64,000 nt of DNA from Lederbergia citri (GTDB taxonomy: Bacteria; Bacillota; Bacilli; Bacillales; Bacillaceae_C): assembly GCF_018343625.1 (NCBI RefSeq), contig NZ_JAGYPG010000005.1, positions 148,931 to 212,930 of the forward strand, given 5' to 3'. A program made the position numbers and the translations under genes. The stretch's first letter is position 1. The number at the start of each line of letters is the position of its first letter. Below, in pieces: positions 36,013-44,194 of this stretch. A model generated the notes under the pieces. It ran no database searches, was not told where the DNA came from, and saw nothing but the letters and a program-made list of their open reading frames with translations.

Positions 36013-36954
36013 ATGAAGTCTTCTATTAAATGGATCAAGATGGATGACGGCGTTGAAATTCATGTGAAAAAGTGGGTTGAACCAGATGCTCAACCAGTTG
36101 CAATTCTTCAGCTTGCACATGGTATGGCTGAACATATTGATCGGTACAATGGATTTGCGGAACATCTAGTTCAAAATGGGATTTTTGTTTACGGAAATGA
36201 CCATCGTGGCCACGGGGAAACAGGTGAAAAGGCTGGTACAGTTGGCTTCTTTGCCGATGAAAATGGATTTGACCGTGTTGTGGATGATCTTTATGGCATC
36301 AATCAATCGATCCATCATGAATATCCCGATATCCCTATTTTTCTAATGGGCCATAGTATGGGTTCCTTTTTAGTTAGAAGATTTATACAAAAATATTCAT
36401 CTTCTGTGGAAGGTGTAATTCTTTCAGGAACTGCCGGCAGCCCAGGGATTGCAGGAAAGTTGGGGAAGTTAATAGCAAAATGGGAAAGTCGTTTAAAAGG
36501 TCCAAAGGCACCAAGTCCATTTCTGGATCGCCTTTCATTCGGCTCGTTTAATAAGAGCATCCAAAATCCTAACACTACCTTTGATTGGCTTTCACGCGAT
36601 AGTAATGAAGTGGAAAAATACATAAACGATCCACATTGTGGCTTCGTTTGCAGCTCAGGATTTTTCTATGATCTTTTTGACGGACTGGAAAAAATTCACG
36701 ATTCAAAACTAAATCAATCAATCCGAAAAGATTTACCAATATTATTTTTCAGCGGAGATAAAGATCCGGTTGGGGGCAGCAAAGTAGTAGAGGTTATAAA
36801 GCAATATAGAGAAATGGGTCTATTAAATATTGATTCCACCTTTTTAAAAGACGGCAGACATGAAATGTTGAATGAAACTAATAAATATGAAGTATACCAG
36901 CTTGTTCTGAAATGGATTACTAAACAGCTGAATAAAAATAATATACACATATAA
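36013..36954 (+). CDS. Alpha/beta hydrolase, lysophospholipase/monoacylglycerol lipase type
   Basis: A 313-residue serine hydrolase: oxyanion region LQLAHGMAEH, YGNDHRGHGETG, nucleophile elbow LMGHSMGSFL, an Asp in FSGDKDPVGG and His in KDGRHEMLNE. The HGMAEH block is typical of YtpA/MGL-like lipases acting on lysophospholipids or monoglycerides. It starts 25 bases after the phosphatase with a strong GGAGG site and may share its message. Confidence 0.87.
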   Translation: MKSSIKWIKMDDGVEIHVKKWVEPDAQPVAILQLAHGMAEHIDRYNGFAEHLVQNGIFVYGNDHRGHGETGEKAGTVGFFADENGFDRVVDDLYGINQSIHHEYPDIPIFLMGHSMGSFLVRRFIQKYSSSVEGVILSGTAGSPGIAGKLGKLIAKWESRLKGPKAPSPFLDRLSFGSFNKSIQNPNTTFDWLSRDSNEVEKYINDPHCGFVCSSGFFYDLFDGLEKIHDSKLNQSIRKDLPILFFSGDKDPVGGSKVVEVIKQYREMGLLNIDSTFLKDGRHEMLNETNKYEVYQLVLKWITKQLNKNNIHI

Positions 36955-36957
36955 ATG

Positions 36958-36992
36958 CAAAACACTGTTCTGTAACGGAATAGTGTTTTTTA
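36958..36992 (+). terminator. Terminator after the lipase-like gene
   Basis: AAAACACTGTTC and GGAATAGTGTTTT form an imperfect stem followed by T-rich sequence. Confidence 0.8.
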
Positions 36993-37071
36993 TTGCATAT
37001 ATTTCAAAAGAATAAACAATCCTATTAAGAAGTATAACGTAATATGGAGTGTATTTTTAGGAGGTAGCTAG

Positions 37072-39027
37072 ATGGCATCAAATATTACACAAAAATTAAT
37101 TCAGTCACATCTTTTATCTGGAGAAATGATTCCCGGAACAGAAATTGGATTAAGAATTGATCAAACCTTAACACAAGATGCGACGGGAACAATGGTGATG
37201 TTGGAGCTTGAAGCAATGGGATTAGAACGGGCAAAAACGGAGGCATCAGCTCAATATGTTGACCACAATCTTATCCAAGTTGACAGCAAGAACCCTGATG
37301 ATCATCTATTTTTACAAAGTGCTACAAGACGGTTCGGATTGTATTATAGCCGTCCAGGGAATGGAGTAAGCCACCCAGTTCACATGCAGAGGCTTGCTAA
37401 ACCGGGAAAAACATTGCTTGGATCAGACAGTCACACTTGTGCCAATGGCTGTATGGGGATGCTTGCGATGGGTGCAGGTGGTCTTGATGTAGCGCTAGCG
37501 ATCGCAGGAGAGCCTTTTTATGTAAAAATGCCTCAAGTGTGGGGAATAAAGCTGACAGGAGAGCTTCCTGATTGGGTAAGTGCGAAAGATGTCATTTTAG
37601 AACTGCTTCGTAGATATGATGTGAAGGGAGGAGTCGGAAAAGTAATAGAATACTACGGGCCGGGCGTTGACACTTTAAGTGCGATGGACCGCCATGTGAT
37701 TGCGAATATGGGGGCAGAGTTAGGGGCTACTGGAACTGTTTTTCCTTCGGATCATGAAATTAGACGATTTTTAAAAGAGCAAGGAAGAAAAGATGATTGG
37801 ATAGAATTAGTTCCGGATGCTGATGCTAAATATGATTTGACCGATGAAATAAATCTGTCGGAACTAGAACCGCTAATCGCAAAACCGTCTAGTCCAGGTA
37901 ATGTGGTTTCAGTTTCAGAAGTCGCGGGTACTCCAATTTATCAGTCCTATATTGGTTCGTCAGCCAATCCTGGTTTTCGTGATTTTGCCATTGCAGCGGA
38001 AATCGTGAAAGGGAAACATATTGCGGAAGGAATTTCGTTTGACATTAACCCTACTTCCCGACAAATGTTAACGGATTTAGTGAAGGAAAGTCATATCGCA
38101 AGTTTACTTCAATCAGGCGCACGATTACATCAAGCAGGGTGTAATGGCTGTATCGGAATGGGGCAAGCACCAGCAACAGGGCGGAATAGTTTGAGGACGA
38201 CACCGCGGAATTTCCCGGGAAGATCAGGAACGAGGGAAGATAGCGTCTATTTATGTAGCCCCGAAACAGCTGCAGTTTCAGCGTTAACAGGGAAAATTAC
38301 AGACCCTAGAACGATGGATTTCTCATATCCAAACGTAAAGGAACCGAACTATCCTACAATTGATGTGAATTTACTGGAGGCACCACTACCTTACGAAGAA
38401 GCAAAAAACGTGCAACTCGTGAAAGGTCCAAATATTGCTTCCATACCTTCTATGGATGAGCTTCATGACCAGATGGAACTTCCGATCTTATTAAAAATGG
38501 GGGACAATATCTCCACCGATGAAATTTTAGCAGGTGGAGCTCGCGTTCTGCCATATAGGAGCAATCTCCCTGAAATTAGTAAATTTACGTTTGAAATCAT
38601 TGATCGAACATATTACACAAGAGGAAAAGAAACGGTTGATCAAGGCGGCCATGCAGTAGTTGGAGGGTTTAACTATGGTCAAGGTTCAAGCCGTGAGCAT
38701 GCTGCGCTAGCTCCAAGATATTTAGGATTGAGGGTAGCGCTTGTTAAAGATTTCGCAAGGATTCATTGGCAAAATCTCGTTAACTTTGGTGTACTGCCAT
38801 TAACTTTCGTTAATCCTGATGACTATGACATGTTAAACCAAGGAGATATTTTACAACTTTCAAATGTAAGAACGATCATTAAACAGGTGAGTGAATTCAC
38901 AATAGGCATTAAAGGAAGAGAGCAAAAAATAAAAGTGAAACATACTTTATCAGAACGACAAGTAGAAGTCATGTTAGCAGGCGGAATGATCAATTGGGTA
39001 AAAAGCCGCCAAAAAATTGCTGAATAA
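37072..39027 (+). CDS. Aconitate hydratase, short (Aquifex/archaeal-like) type
   Basis: A 651-residue aconitase-superfamily enzyme. Cluster ligands are visible in GSDSHTCANGC and QAGCNGCIGMGQAP; the swivel domain follows (DNISTDEILAGG, YGQGSSREHAALAPRYLG). It is much shorter than the roughly 900-residue CitB/AcnA enzyme and is closer to the short aconitase/homoaconitase branch. It could be a second aconitase or act on a related hydroxy acid. GGAGG precedes ATG. A small CxxC protein gene follows 14 bases after its stop. Confidence 0.88.
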   Translation: MASNITQKLIQSHLLSGEMIPGTEIGLRIDQTLTQDATGTMVMLELEAMGLERAKTEASAQYVDHNLIQVDSKNPDDHLFLQSATRRFGLYYSRPGNGVSHPVHMQRLAKPGKTLLGSDSHTCANGCMGMLAMGAGGLDVALAIAGEPFYVKMPQVWGIKLTGELPDWVSAKDVILELLRRYDVKGGVGKVIEYYGPGVDTLSAMDRHVIANMGAELGATGTVFPSDHEIRRFLKEQGRKDDWIELVPDADAKYDLTDEINLSELEPLIAKPSSPGNVVSVSEVAGTPIYQSYIGSSANPGFRDFAIAAEIVKGKHIAEGISFDINPTSRQMLTDLVKESHIASLLQSGARLHQAGCNGCIGMGQAPATGRNSLRTTPRNFPGRSGTREDSVYLCSPETAAVSALTGKITDPRTMDFSYPNVKEPNYPTIDVNLLEAPLPYEEAKNVQLVKGPNIASIPSMDELHDQMELPILLKMGDNISTDEILAGGARVLPYRSNLPEISKFTFEIIDRTYYTRGKETVDQGGHAVVGGFNYGQGSSREHAALAPRYLGLRVALVKDFARIHWQNLVNFGVLPLTFVNPDDYDMLNQGDILQLSNVRTIIKQVSEFTIGIKGREQKIKVKHTLSERQVEVMLAGGMINWVKSRQKIAE

Positions 39028-39041
39028 TTGAGGTGAATTAT

Positions 39042-39218
39042 ATGGTGGATAGAGAACTTACTTGTAAAGCGTGCGAAGGGACAGGTATGCTTTCTGATGA
39101 TGAAGGCTGGCAATACAATTGTAGTGTATGTAGAGGTGCTGGTGTTATTGCGGCAGAGGGAGGGCCACAATCCGCCAAGCTCATGTCAGTAGATGAAAAT
39201 AATCGGTTATTAGATTGA
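39042..39218 (+). CDS. Small double-CxxC (DnaJ-type zinc finger) protein
   Basis: A 58-residue protein with two CxxCxGxG units (TCKACEGTGM and NCSVCRGAGV), as in the DnaJ cysteine-rich domain and in small Bacillus proteins such as anti-TRAP-like peptides. GAGGTGA lies six bases before ATG. Being cotranscribed with an iron-sulfur aconitase, it might help metal or cluster handling, but nothing in the sequence proves that. Confidence 0.72.
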   Translation: MVDRELTCKACEGTGMLSDDEGWQYNCSVCRGAGVIAAEGGPQSAKLMSVDENNRLLD

Positions 39219-39220
39219 AC

Positions 39221-39261
39221 AAAAAAGAAGAAGTGGAGTATTGGAGCCACTTCTTCTTTTT
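39221..39261 (+). terminator. Terminator of the aconitase operon
   Basis: AAAAGAAGAAGTGG and CCACTTCTTCTTTT with a 10-base loop, then TTTT. The stem is long and nearly perfect. Repeat array B begins immediately after it. Confidence 0.9.
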
Positions 39262-39262
39262 G

Positions 39263-39455
39263 TCATGTGAAAACCTCGAAAATTTGTCCTTATGAAATGT
39301 TCAAAGTTCCCGAGTTCATGTGAAAACCCAAAAGCTGTCCATTTGAATCGTTCAAAGCTCCCAAGTTCATGAGAAAACCTCAAAAGCAGTCCGTTAGAAC
39401 GGTTCAAAGGGCCCATGCTCATTTCAAAAATCGCAATTTGAGTGGGCCGAACATC
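39263..39455. repeat. Tandem repeat array B, three to four units of 51-53 bp
   Basis: Units start at TCATGTGAAAACC near 39263, 39316, 39367 and 39419 (the last decayed), spacings 53, 51 and 52. Each has two short dyads, TTCATGTGAA and TTGAATCGTTCAA, about 25 bases apart. The array separates the ends of two converging transcripts. Confidence 0.85.
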
Positions 39456-39479
39456 CAGCATATGCATCCACTTCACTTG

Positions 39480-40079
39480 CTATTGTAAATTTTCCGGAGG
39501 TGAATCTGCATGTTTCTTGTTTATGATTTCCGAAAATATGTTTTCGCTTGAATTATTATTAATTATCGCTCTGTTTAATTGTCCTGTTTGTATCAGTTTT
39601 ATGAGAGCTTGAATATCTTCTTTCGTGGCTGGTTGTTTTTCGGGTTTTAAGGTATATCCTATTTTTCCGTTCACTTCAACTGTTGCTGTTTCTAAATCGT
39701 TAATAGAAGCAATTCCGAGTTGACGAAGCCGTTCCTCTAATTTATCGACTGTTAATCTCAATTTCCTTAAATTCTTTTTATTAAGTTGCCCTTTTTCCAC
39801 AACAGGTACGGATTTGCCGGAAATAATCGACTCAAGGAAATCAGATTTTATTTGAATCCACTCTGTTACAATAAGTGCCAAAATAAAAATGGCTCCTACG
39901 ATAATGGTCGTCCATATACTTTTGCTCGTTACAGGTTGGATGAGCATAGTACCAAAGGCAATCATAATGATGGCTTCTGGCATTGTCATTTGGGAAATTG
40001 TTTTTCTTCCGCTTATTCTCAAATACAGTGTTCCTATGGCAAAAATCAGCAGAACCTTCCATATCAAATCCAAGTCCAT
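39480..40079 (-). CDS. DUF421 (YetF/YcaP-type) membrane protein
   Basis: A 199-residue protein with three N-terminal membrane helices, the family block LRISGRKTISQMTMPEAIIMIAFG, and a cytosolic domain with the GKSVPVVEKGQLNKKNLRKLRL sequence found in DUF421 proteins. A polar tail (NNNSSENIFSEI...) ends it. Function of the family is unknown; some members are sporulation or heat-resistance related. AGAGGG precedes ATG. Confidence 0.88.
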   Translation of the reverse strand: MDLDLIWKVLLIFAIGTLYLRISGRKTISQMTMPEAIIMIAFGTMLIQPVTSKSIWTTIIVGAIFILALIVTEWIQIKSDFLESIISGKSVPVVEKGQLNKKNLRKLRLTVDKLEERLRQLGIASINDLETATVEVNGKIGYTLKPEKQPATKEDIQALIKLIQTGQLNRAIINNNSSENIFSEIINKKHADSPPENLQ

Positions 40080-40224
40080 TCTTAAAACCCTCTTTTAATC
40101 ATGTTAAAACATATTTTTTACCATTGGGTTATTTAGATACGAGTATTATTTTGGAAAGGAATAAGACCTGTACATTTGGAGAAGATATAGTGAATTAAGA
40201 AAGAAATGGAGGTATACATCAAGA

Positions 40225-40371
40225 ATGGTGGAGTCCTGGGATGTAAAATCTATAAAGGAAAATGAAAAAATAAATATAAGAACAAAAGAGATGGATAAAA
40301 ATGATAAAAAGAAAGATGTAATTCACGCCGAAAAACTACGATATGAAAATGCGGATGAAATATATGAATAG
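40225..40371 (+). CDS. Small charged hypothetical protein, 48 residues
   Basis: ATG at 40225, with GGAGG 12 bases upstream, opens MVESWDVKSIKENEKINIRT and ends eight bases before the uracil-DNA glycosylase. It is rich in Lys, Glu and Asp and has no membrane segment. Close spacing suggests cotranscription. Family not recognised. Confidence 0.5.
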   Translation: MVESWDVKSIKENEKINIRTKEMDKNDKKKDVIHAEKLRYENADEIYE

Positions 40372-40379
40372 GTTAAGTA

Positions 40380-40952
40380 ATGGCTGATTTTTGCTCTACC
40401 GTATGGCCGGAGATCCCAACCCCTAATAATTATTTGAATTGTAAAGAATGTGGATTGTATAAGCAAGGAACTCGTATGGTGTGGGGGGAAGGAAACCCAG
40501 AAGCACCCATTATGGTAATCCTTGATAATCCCGGAGCACGAGAGGATAAGGAAGGGAATCCAACAGTTTGTGGCACAAGACAAACGTTGCAAAAAGCTGC
40601 ATTTGAAGTCGGACTAAAAATGTCTGATTTATATATAACGTACATTTTAAAAAGAAGACCAGTCCGTAAATATGATAAAGAATTTACTCGGAATATTTGC
40701 ATGCAGCATTTAGAACAACAACTGATAAGCATAAAACCTTCTCTTATATTTTGTTTAGGTAATGTGGCAGTACAATCTTTTTTCAGAAATCAAAATGCTG
40801 AAGTGAAGAGTTTCAGAGGCAAATGGCATAATGTTCAAGGTTACCTCACAATGGTGGCGTATCATCCACTGGCTGTTAGACGTCGACCGAATTTATGGCC
40901 ATACTTTTTAGATGATTGGAAAGTATTTGCAGAGCGATACCAAAAACATTAA
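40380..40952 (+). CDS. Uracil-DNA glycosylase, family 4-like, iron-sulfur type
   Basis: A 190-residue glycosylase. The cysteine pattern CKEC ... ICMQHL...IFCLG (C-x2-C then C-x17-C) is that of 4Fe-4S uracil-DNA glycosylases, and VWGEGNPEAPIMVILDNPG-AREDKEG and AYHPLAVRRRP are the catalytic and His motifs. It removes uracil from DNA in base excision repair. Start ATG at 40380 has a weak AGGTTAAG site. Confidence 0.85.
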   Translation: MADFCSTVWPEIPTPNNYLNCKECGLYKQGTRMVWGEGNPEAPIMVILDNPGAREDKEGNPTVCGTRQTLQKAAFEVGLKMSDLYITYILKRRPVRKYDKEFTRNICMQHLEQQLISIKPSLIFCLGNVAVQSFFRNQNAEVKSFRGKWHNVQGYLTMVAYHPLAVRRRPNLWPYFLDDWKVFAERYQKH

Positions 40953-40956
40953 AAAA

Positions 40957-41003
40957 AGAAAGCTCTTCTTTCCACTTTTTAAAGGAAAGAAAAGCTTTTT
41001 TTC
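40957..41003 (+). terminator. Terminator after the uracil-DNA glycosylase
   Basis: AAAGCTCTTCTTTCC pairs with GGAAAGAAAAGCTTT with one mismatch, then T-rich tract. Confidence 0.88.
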
Positions 41004-41029
41004 ATTTTTTTATGTTAATGGTATGGCTC

Positions 41030-41140
41030 TTAAACGTACCCATATCCACCAACAAATGCTGCACCTATGATAACTAAGAGAATAAACAACACTACTACTA
41101 ATGCGAAGCCTCCATAACCAACTCCAAATCCACCATCCAT
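41030..41140 (-). CDS. YjcZ/SscA-family small sporulation protein
   Basis: A 36-residue peptide: glycine/tyrosine-rich head MDGGFGVGYGG, a hydrophobic helix FALVVVLFILLVIIG, and a GGYGYV end. This is the pattern of the YjcZ family, a group of tiny spore-associated proteins; SscA helps spore coat assembly in B. subtilis. AAGGAGGTG precedes ATG at 41140. Confidence 0.88.
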   Translation of the reverse strand: MDGGFGVGYGGFALVVVLFILLVIIGAAFVGGYGYV

Positions 41141-41359
41141 AAAAAAAGGCACCTCCTTTAATCTAGATACCTTATTCTATGTACTGACCGTGTCTATGTG
41201 TAAAATGAAACAGCGTAAAATGCCCATTTTTGTAGTCCAAGCCATTCCTTGATGATATGACGGCATTTAATTAAGAAGCTGATAGTATAAAAAAGACTTG
41301 AAGAAATGATGTGCACCCCAAAAGTTAGACAAACAATTCTAACTCTTGGGGTGTTTTTT

Positions 41360-41911
41360 GTGGTCAAATATGATGAAGGATTTAAGCAAAATGTAGTTGA
41401 CGCTTATTTAGCAGGTGAAGGTGGATATGCTTCCTTGGCTATTAGATTTGGAATTCAAAGTAAAACCAATATAAGAAAATGGGTCAGTGCGTTCCAACAA
41501 TTTGGCAAACAGGGTTTGGCTTCTAAAAAAGCAATTACGAATTATCCTGTTCAATTTAAATTAGATGTCTTAAACTATAAGGTAAAAACAGGAGATTCCC
41601 TTGAAGAAGTTGCTAGAAAATTTGGCATTACTGAACCACCTATGATTCTTAATTGGTTGAGGAAATGGCAAAATGAAGGTATTGAAGGACTCTCTAAATC
41701 AAAGGGGCGTCCATCATTGTCCAACGAATCAAAGAGGAATAAAAATGAGAAGAAATTGACGAAAGAACAACAACTTTTAAAAGAAATAGAGTTACTACGT
41801 GCGGAGAATGCCTATTTAAAAAAGCTCCGTGCTTCAGGGGTAAATATTCCGAGCCGACTGCTAAAACAGAATCCAGGGTCATTCACGAACTCAGAAAACA
41901 ATTCAAATTAG
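41360..41911 (+). CDS. IS3-family transposase OrfA
   Basis: A 183-residue protein with two helix-turn-helix parts (GYASLAIRFGIQSKTNIRKW and SLEEVARKFGITEPPMILNW) and a leucine-zipper-like end (KEIELLRAENAYLKKL). It binds the terminal repeats. The GTG at 41360 has TTGGGGTG upstream; that ribosome site lies within the right arm of a hairpin formed with the left terminal repeat. At 41815-41824 the sequence TTTAAAAAAG allows -1 frameshifting to make the OrfAB transposase. Confidence 0.9.
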   Translation: MVKYDEGFKQNVVDAYLAGEGGYASLAIRFGIQSKTNIRKWVSAFQQFGKQGLASKKAITNYPVQFKLDVLNYKVKTGDSLEEVARKFGITEPPMILNWLRKWQNEGIEGLSKSKGRPSLSNESKRNKNEKKLTKEQQLLKEIELLRAENAYLKKLRASGVNIPSRLLKQNPGSFTNSENNSN

Positions 41912-42762
41912 CTGTTATCCTTGAAGCCACAGGTTTTCCAAAAGCAACCTATATGTATTGGCAAAAACGATTTAATGAATCCAATCCAGATGAAGAGATT
42001 GAAAAGATCATCCAAGATATTGTAGACAAACATAATGGAAATTACGGATATCGTCGAATTGATATGGAATTGCGTAAGAGAGGTTATATCGTAAATCACA
42101 AAAAAATCCTACGGATTACCAATAAACTTGGTATTACTTGTACATCATTCACACGTAAATCTCGTAAATACAGCACTTATAAAGGAACTATAGGCAAGAT
42201 TTCGAAAAACCTTGTAAACCGTAGATTCCATACAAGTATTCCACATCAAAAATTAACGACTGATACATCTGAATTCAAATACTATACGACCGATTCTGAT
42301 GGGAAGATAATCATTAAGAAGGCTTATTTAGATCCATTTTTAGATATGTTTAATAGTGAAATTCTATCCTTTCGGTTCTCAGAACGGCCAAACGCTCAAG
42401 CAATTATGGATGCTTTAGACGAAGCAATTGAAATAACAAAAGATTGCCCCTATCGAACGACTATACACTCTGATCAAGGCTGGGGTTATCAAATGAAAAG
42501 ATATGTAAGGAAACTAAAAGATAACGGTATATTTCAAAGCATGTCCCGAAAGGGAGACTGTCTGGATAATTCACCAATGGAAAATTTCTTCGGGATAATG
42601 AAACAGGAAATGTATTACGGTAGAGTTTATAAGTCATTTGAAGAGCTTAAACAAGCAGTATCTGATTATATTTTTTACTATAACAATGAACGGATAAAAG
42701 CAAAATTGACTGGCATGAGCCCGGTGGAATACCGTCTTCATACCAGTCAACTAGCTGCATAA
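41824..42762 (+). CDS. IS3-family transposase OrfB (DDE domain), read in the -1 frame
   Basis: The region downstream of the A6G slip site, in the -1 frame, reads KAPCFRGKYSEPTAKTESRV then HELRKQFKLAVILEATGFPKATYMYW, the usual start of IS3 OrfB. Catalytic acidic residues lie in LTTDTSEFKYYT, KAYLDPFLDMFNSEILSF and NSPMENFFGIMKQEMYYG, with an intact HSDQGWGYQ block. A first internal ATG is at 41953. The main product is expected to be the OrfAB fusion from 41360. Confidence 0.9.
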   Translation, partial: APCFRGKYSEPTAKTESRVIHELRKQFKLAVILEATGFPKATYMYWQKRFNESNPDEEIEKIIQDIVDKHNGNYGYRRIDMELRKRGYIVNHKKILRITNKLGITCTSFTRKSRKYSTYKGTIGKISKNLVNRRFHTSIPHQKLTTDTSEFKYYTTDSDGKIIIKKAYLDPFLDMFNSEILSFRFSERPNAQAIMDALDEAIEITKDCPYRTTIHSDQGWGYQMKRYVRKLKDNGIFQSMSRKGDCLDNSPMENFFGIMKQEMYYGRVYKSFEELKQAVSDYIFYYNNERIKAKLTGMSPVEYRLHTSQLAA

Positions 42763-42902
42763 ATATTTTGGTCTAACTTTTAGGGTTCAGCACAAAAGGG
42801 ATGATCCTTTAGTCACTTTCTTCCCCTTATATATGGTTTCATTTCTTTCTTAAATTCGTTATTATCCTATTTATTCCTTTTTACAAAACTCCACTTTGTA
42901 AT

Positions 42903-42928
42903 GAAAAAAACAAGTCCGTGGACTTGTT
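42903..42928 (-). terminator. Terminator of the DUF3231 gene
   Basis: On the minus strand AACAAGTCCACGGACTTGTT is followed by T5. It is the 3' end of the gene starting at 43454. Confidence 0.85.
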
Positions 42929-42950
42929 AATAAGTTGATTCGTAGGTGAC

Positions 42951-43454
42951 TTACTTAGCACTAATATGAAGTGGTGGAGGAATAAGCCAACCTTTGTCTT
43001 TAGTAAGCTGTAGCAATCTTGCGCCGAATGCTGCTTTCTGAACATGGAATTTTCCAAACATCATGGCAATGTCTTCACGAATAGATTCCCCCATTATCGT
43101 GCTGCATGTAATTAAACCTCCAGCAACATCCCTTGCTAAAGATGCTGCAATTTCGGGATCAAGGAACCTTGCTCCTGTTGGTATTTCTTCTAAATCTGCT
43201 TTCGACCTTTCGGGTGGGGTAGGGGGTAAAGGTACTCCAGATTCCTTTAATAATGATTCTACCTCTTTTGCTTCCTGTTTAGTTAATTGGATTGCGTCCT
43301 TTAACAGTGCTTGAAGATCCGAATCTCCAGCATGGTTTAAATGGACTTCATAACAAACGGTTAGACCTTTAGTTGTCATTAGGTAAGTCCACATTCCGAA
43401 AACCTCTCCGTAATGCATCGGTTCATCTTTTGGATTTCCACTTAATATTCCCAC
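42951..43454 (-). CDS. DUF3231 family protein
   Basis: A 167-residue protein starting MGILSGNPKDEPMHYGEVFG, with the DUF3231 pattern of a four-helix bundle (LTKQEAKEVESLLKESGVPLPP, and the end KDKGWLIPPPLH). Function is unknown; the fold resembles ferritin-like or CotF-like bundles common in Bacillus spores. GTG start with AAGGAGG upstream. Confidence 0.85.
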   Translation of the reverse strand: MGILSGNPKDEPMHYGEVFGMWTYLMTTKGLTVCYEVHLNHAGDSDLQALLKDAIQLTKQEAKEVESLLKESGVPLPPTPPERSKADLEEIPTGARFLDPEIAASLARDVAGGLITCSTIMGESIREDIAMMFGKFHVQKAAFGARLLQLTKDKGWLIPPPLHISAK

Positions 43455-43605
43455 TTACATCCTCCTTAACATTTAATCATCTATATATTCTGCTCCGTAA
43501 CAGTAAACATACGTTTTTTTTTTCTTAACGTAACCTCAACAATAATTTGCTTCCTTTTAGCGAATAGTATTCATTAAAAAATTGGGTGGTTGAAAAGGTA
43601 AAAGT

Positions 43606-44058
43606 TTGATAAAAATGGATCACGTAAAAGCTTTGGCAATCAAATTTATTTCGAGCCTAGCTTTGTTATATATTATCTTAGGTATGTTATATGGAATGAC
43701 TTTTGGGAATGTATTTTTGATTACCTTAGTGTTAGGAGTTGTTTCTTATATTATTGGTGATTTGATAATTTTACCAAGAACCAATAATACCGTTGCTTCT
43801 ATAGCGGATTTCGGAATTGTGTTAATAATAATTTGGATCCTGAGTGCAGCACCTACTGATTTTAATAATTTATTTACAATGTCTTTAAAAGCATCAATTG
43901 CTGTTACTCTTTTTGAATATGTGTTCCATAGGTATGTCGAAAACAATGTTGTTTCTAAAAAAACAACTGAAGACTATCCAAGGAATATGCAATACCAAAC
44001 AGAGTCTTCGGAAGAATTTACTCCAAATGGTGGAATTGAAAATCAAAAAAATAAATAA
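43606..44058 (+). CDS. DUF2512 (YndM-like) membrane protein
   Basis: A 150-residue protein with four membrane helices (DHVKALAIKFISSLALLYIIL at the first) and a long polar C-terminal tail. The pattern matches the YndM/DUF2512 family of Bacillus, of unknown function. TTG at 43606 is eight bases after AAAAGG; ATG at 43615 is the alternative. Confidence 0.8.
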   Translation: MIKMDHVKALAIKFISSLALLYIILGMLYGMTFGNVFLITLVLGVVSYIIGDLIILPRTNNTVASIADFGIVLIIIWILSAAPTDFNNLFTMSLKASIAVTLFEYVFHRYVENNVVSKKTTEDYPRNMQYQTESSEEFTPNGGIENQKNK

Positions 44059-44073
44059 ACGGTATTAATAAAT

Positions 44074-44119
44074 CGCAGGCTTAAGAGAACAGTACTAGTT
44101 TTCTTAAGCCTGCTTTTTT
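44074..44119 (+). terminator. Terminator after the DUF2512 gene
   Basis: CGCAGGCTTAAGA pairs with TCTTAAGCCTGC, then T6. Confidence 0.92.
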
Positions 44120-44194
44120 ATATAGAAGAATTAATTTTATAAGTGTAAAATTGTCTTGGTGAAAAATAATAAACAAAAAAGAGAGGGATTATGA

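Larger units (their letters stand above)
41310..42794. mobile_element. IS3-family (IS150-type) insertion sequence, complete
   Basis: About 1,485 bases bounded by imperfect terminal inverted repeats: TGTGCACCCCAAAAGTTAGAC at the left and, reversed, TGTGCTGAACCCTAAAAGTTAG at the right. It holds orfA and orfB overlapping in the -1 frame, with an intact DDE domain, so it may be active. No direct target duplication is evident at the assigned ends (left flank ...AATGA, right flank AAAGG...). Inserted between the yjcZ-like and DUF3231 genes. Confidence 0.92.
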
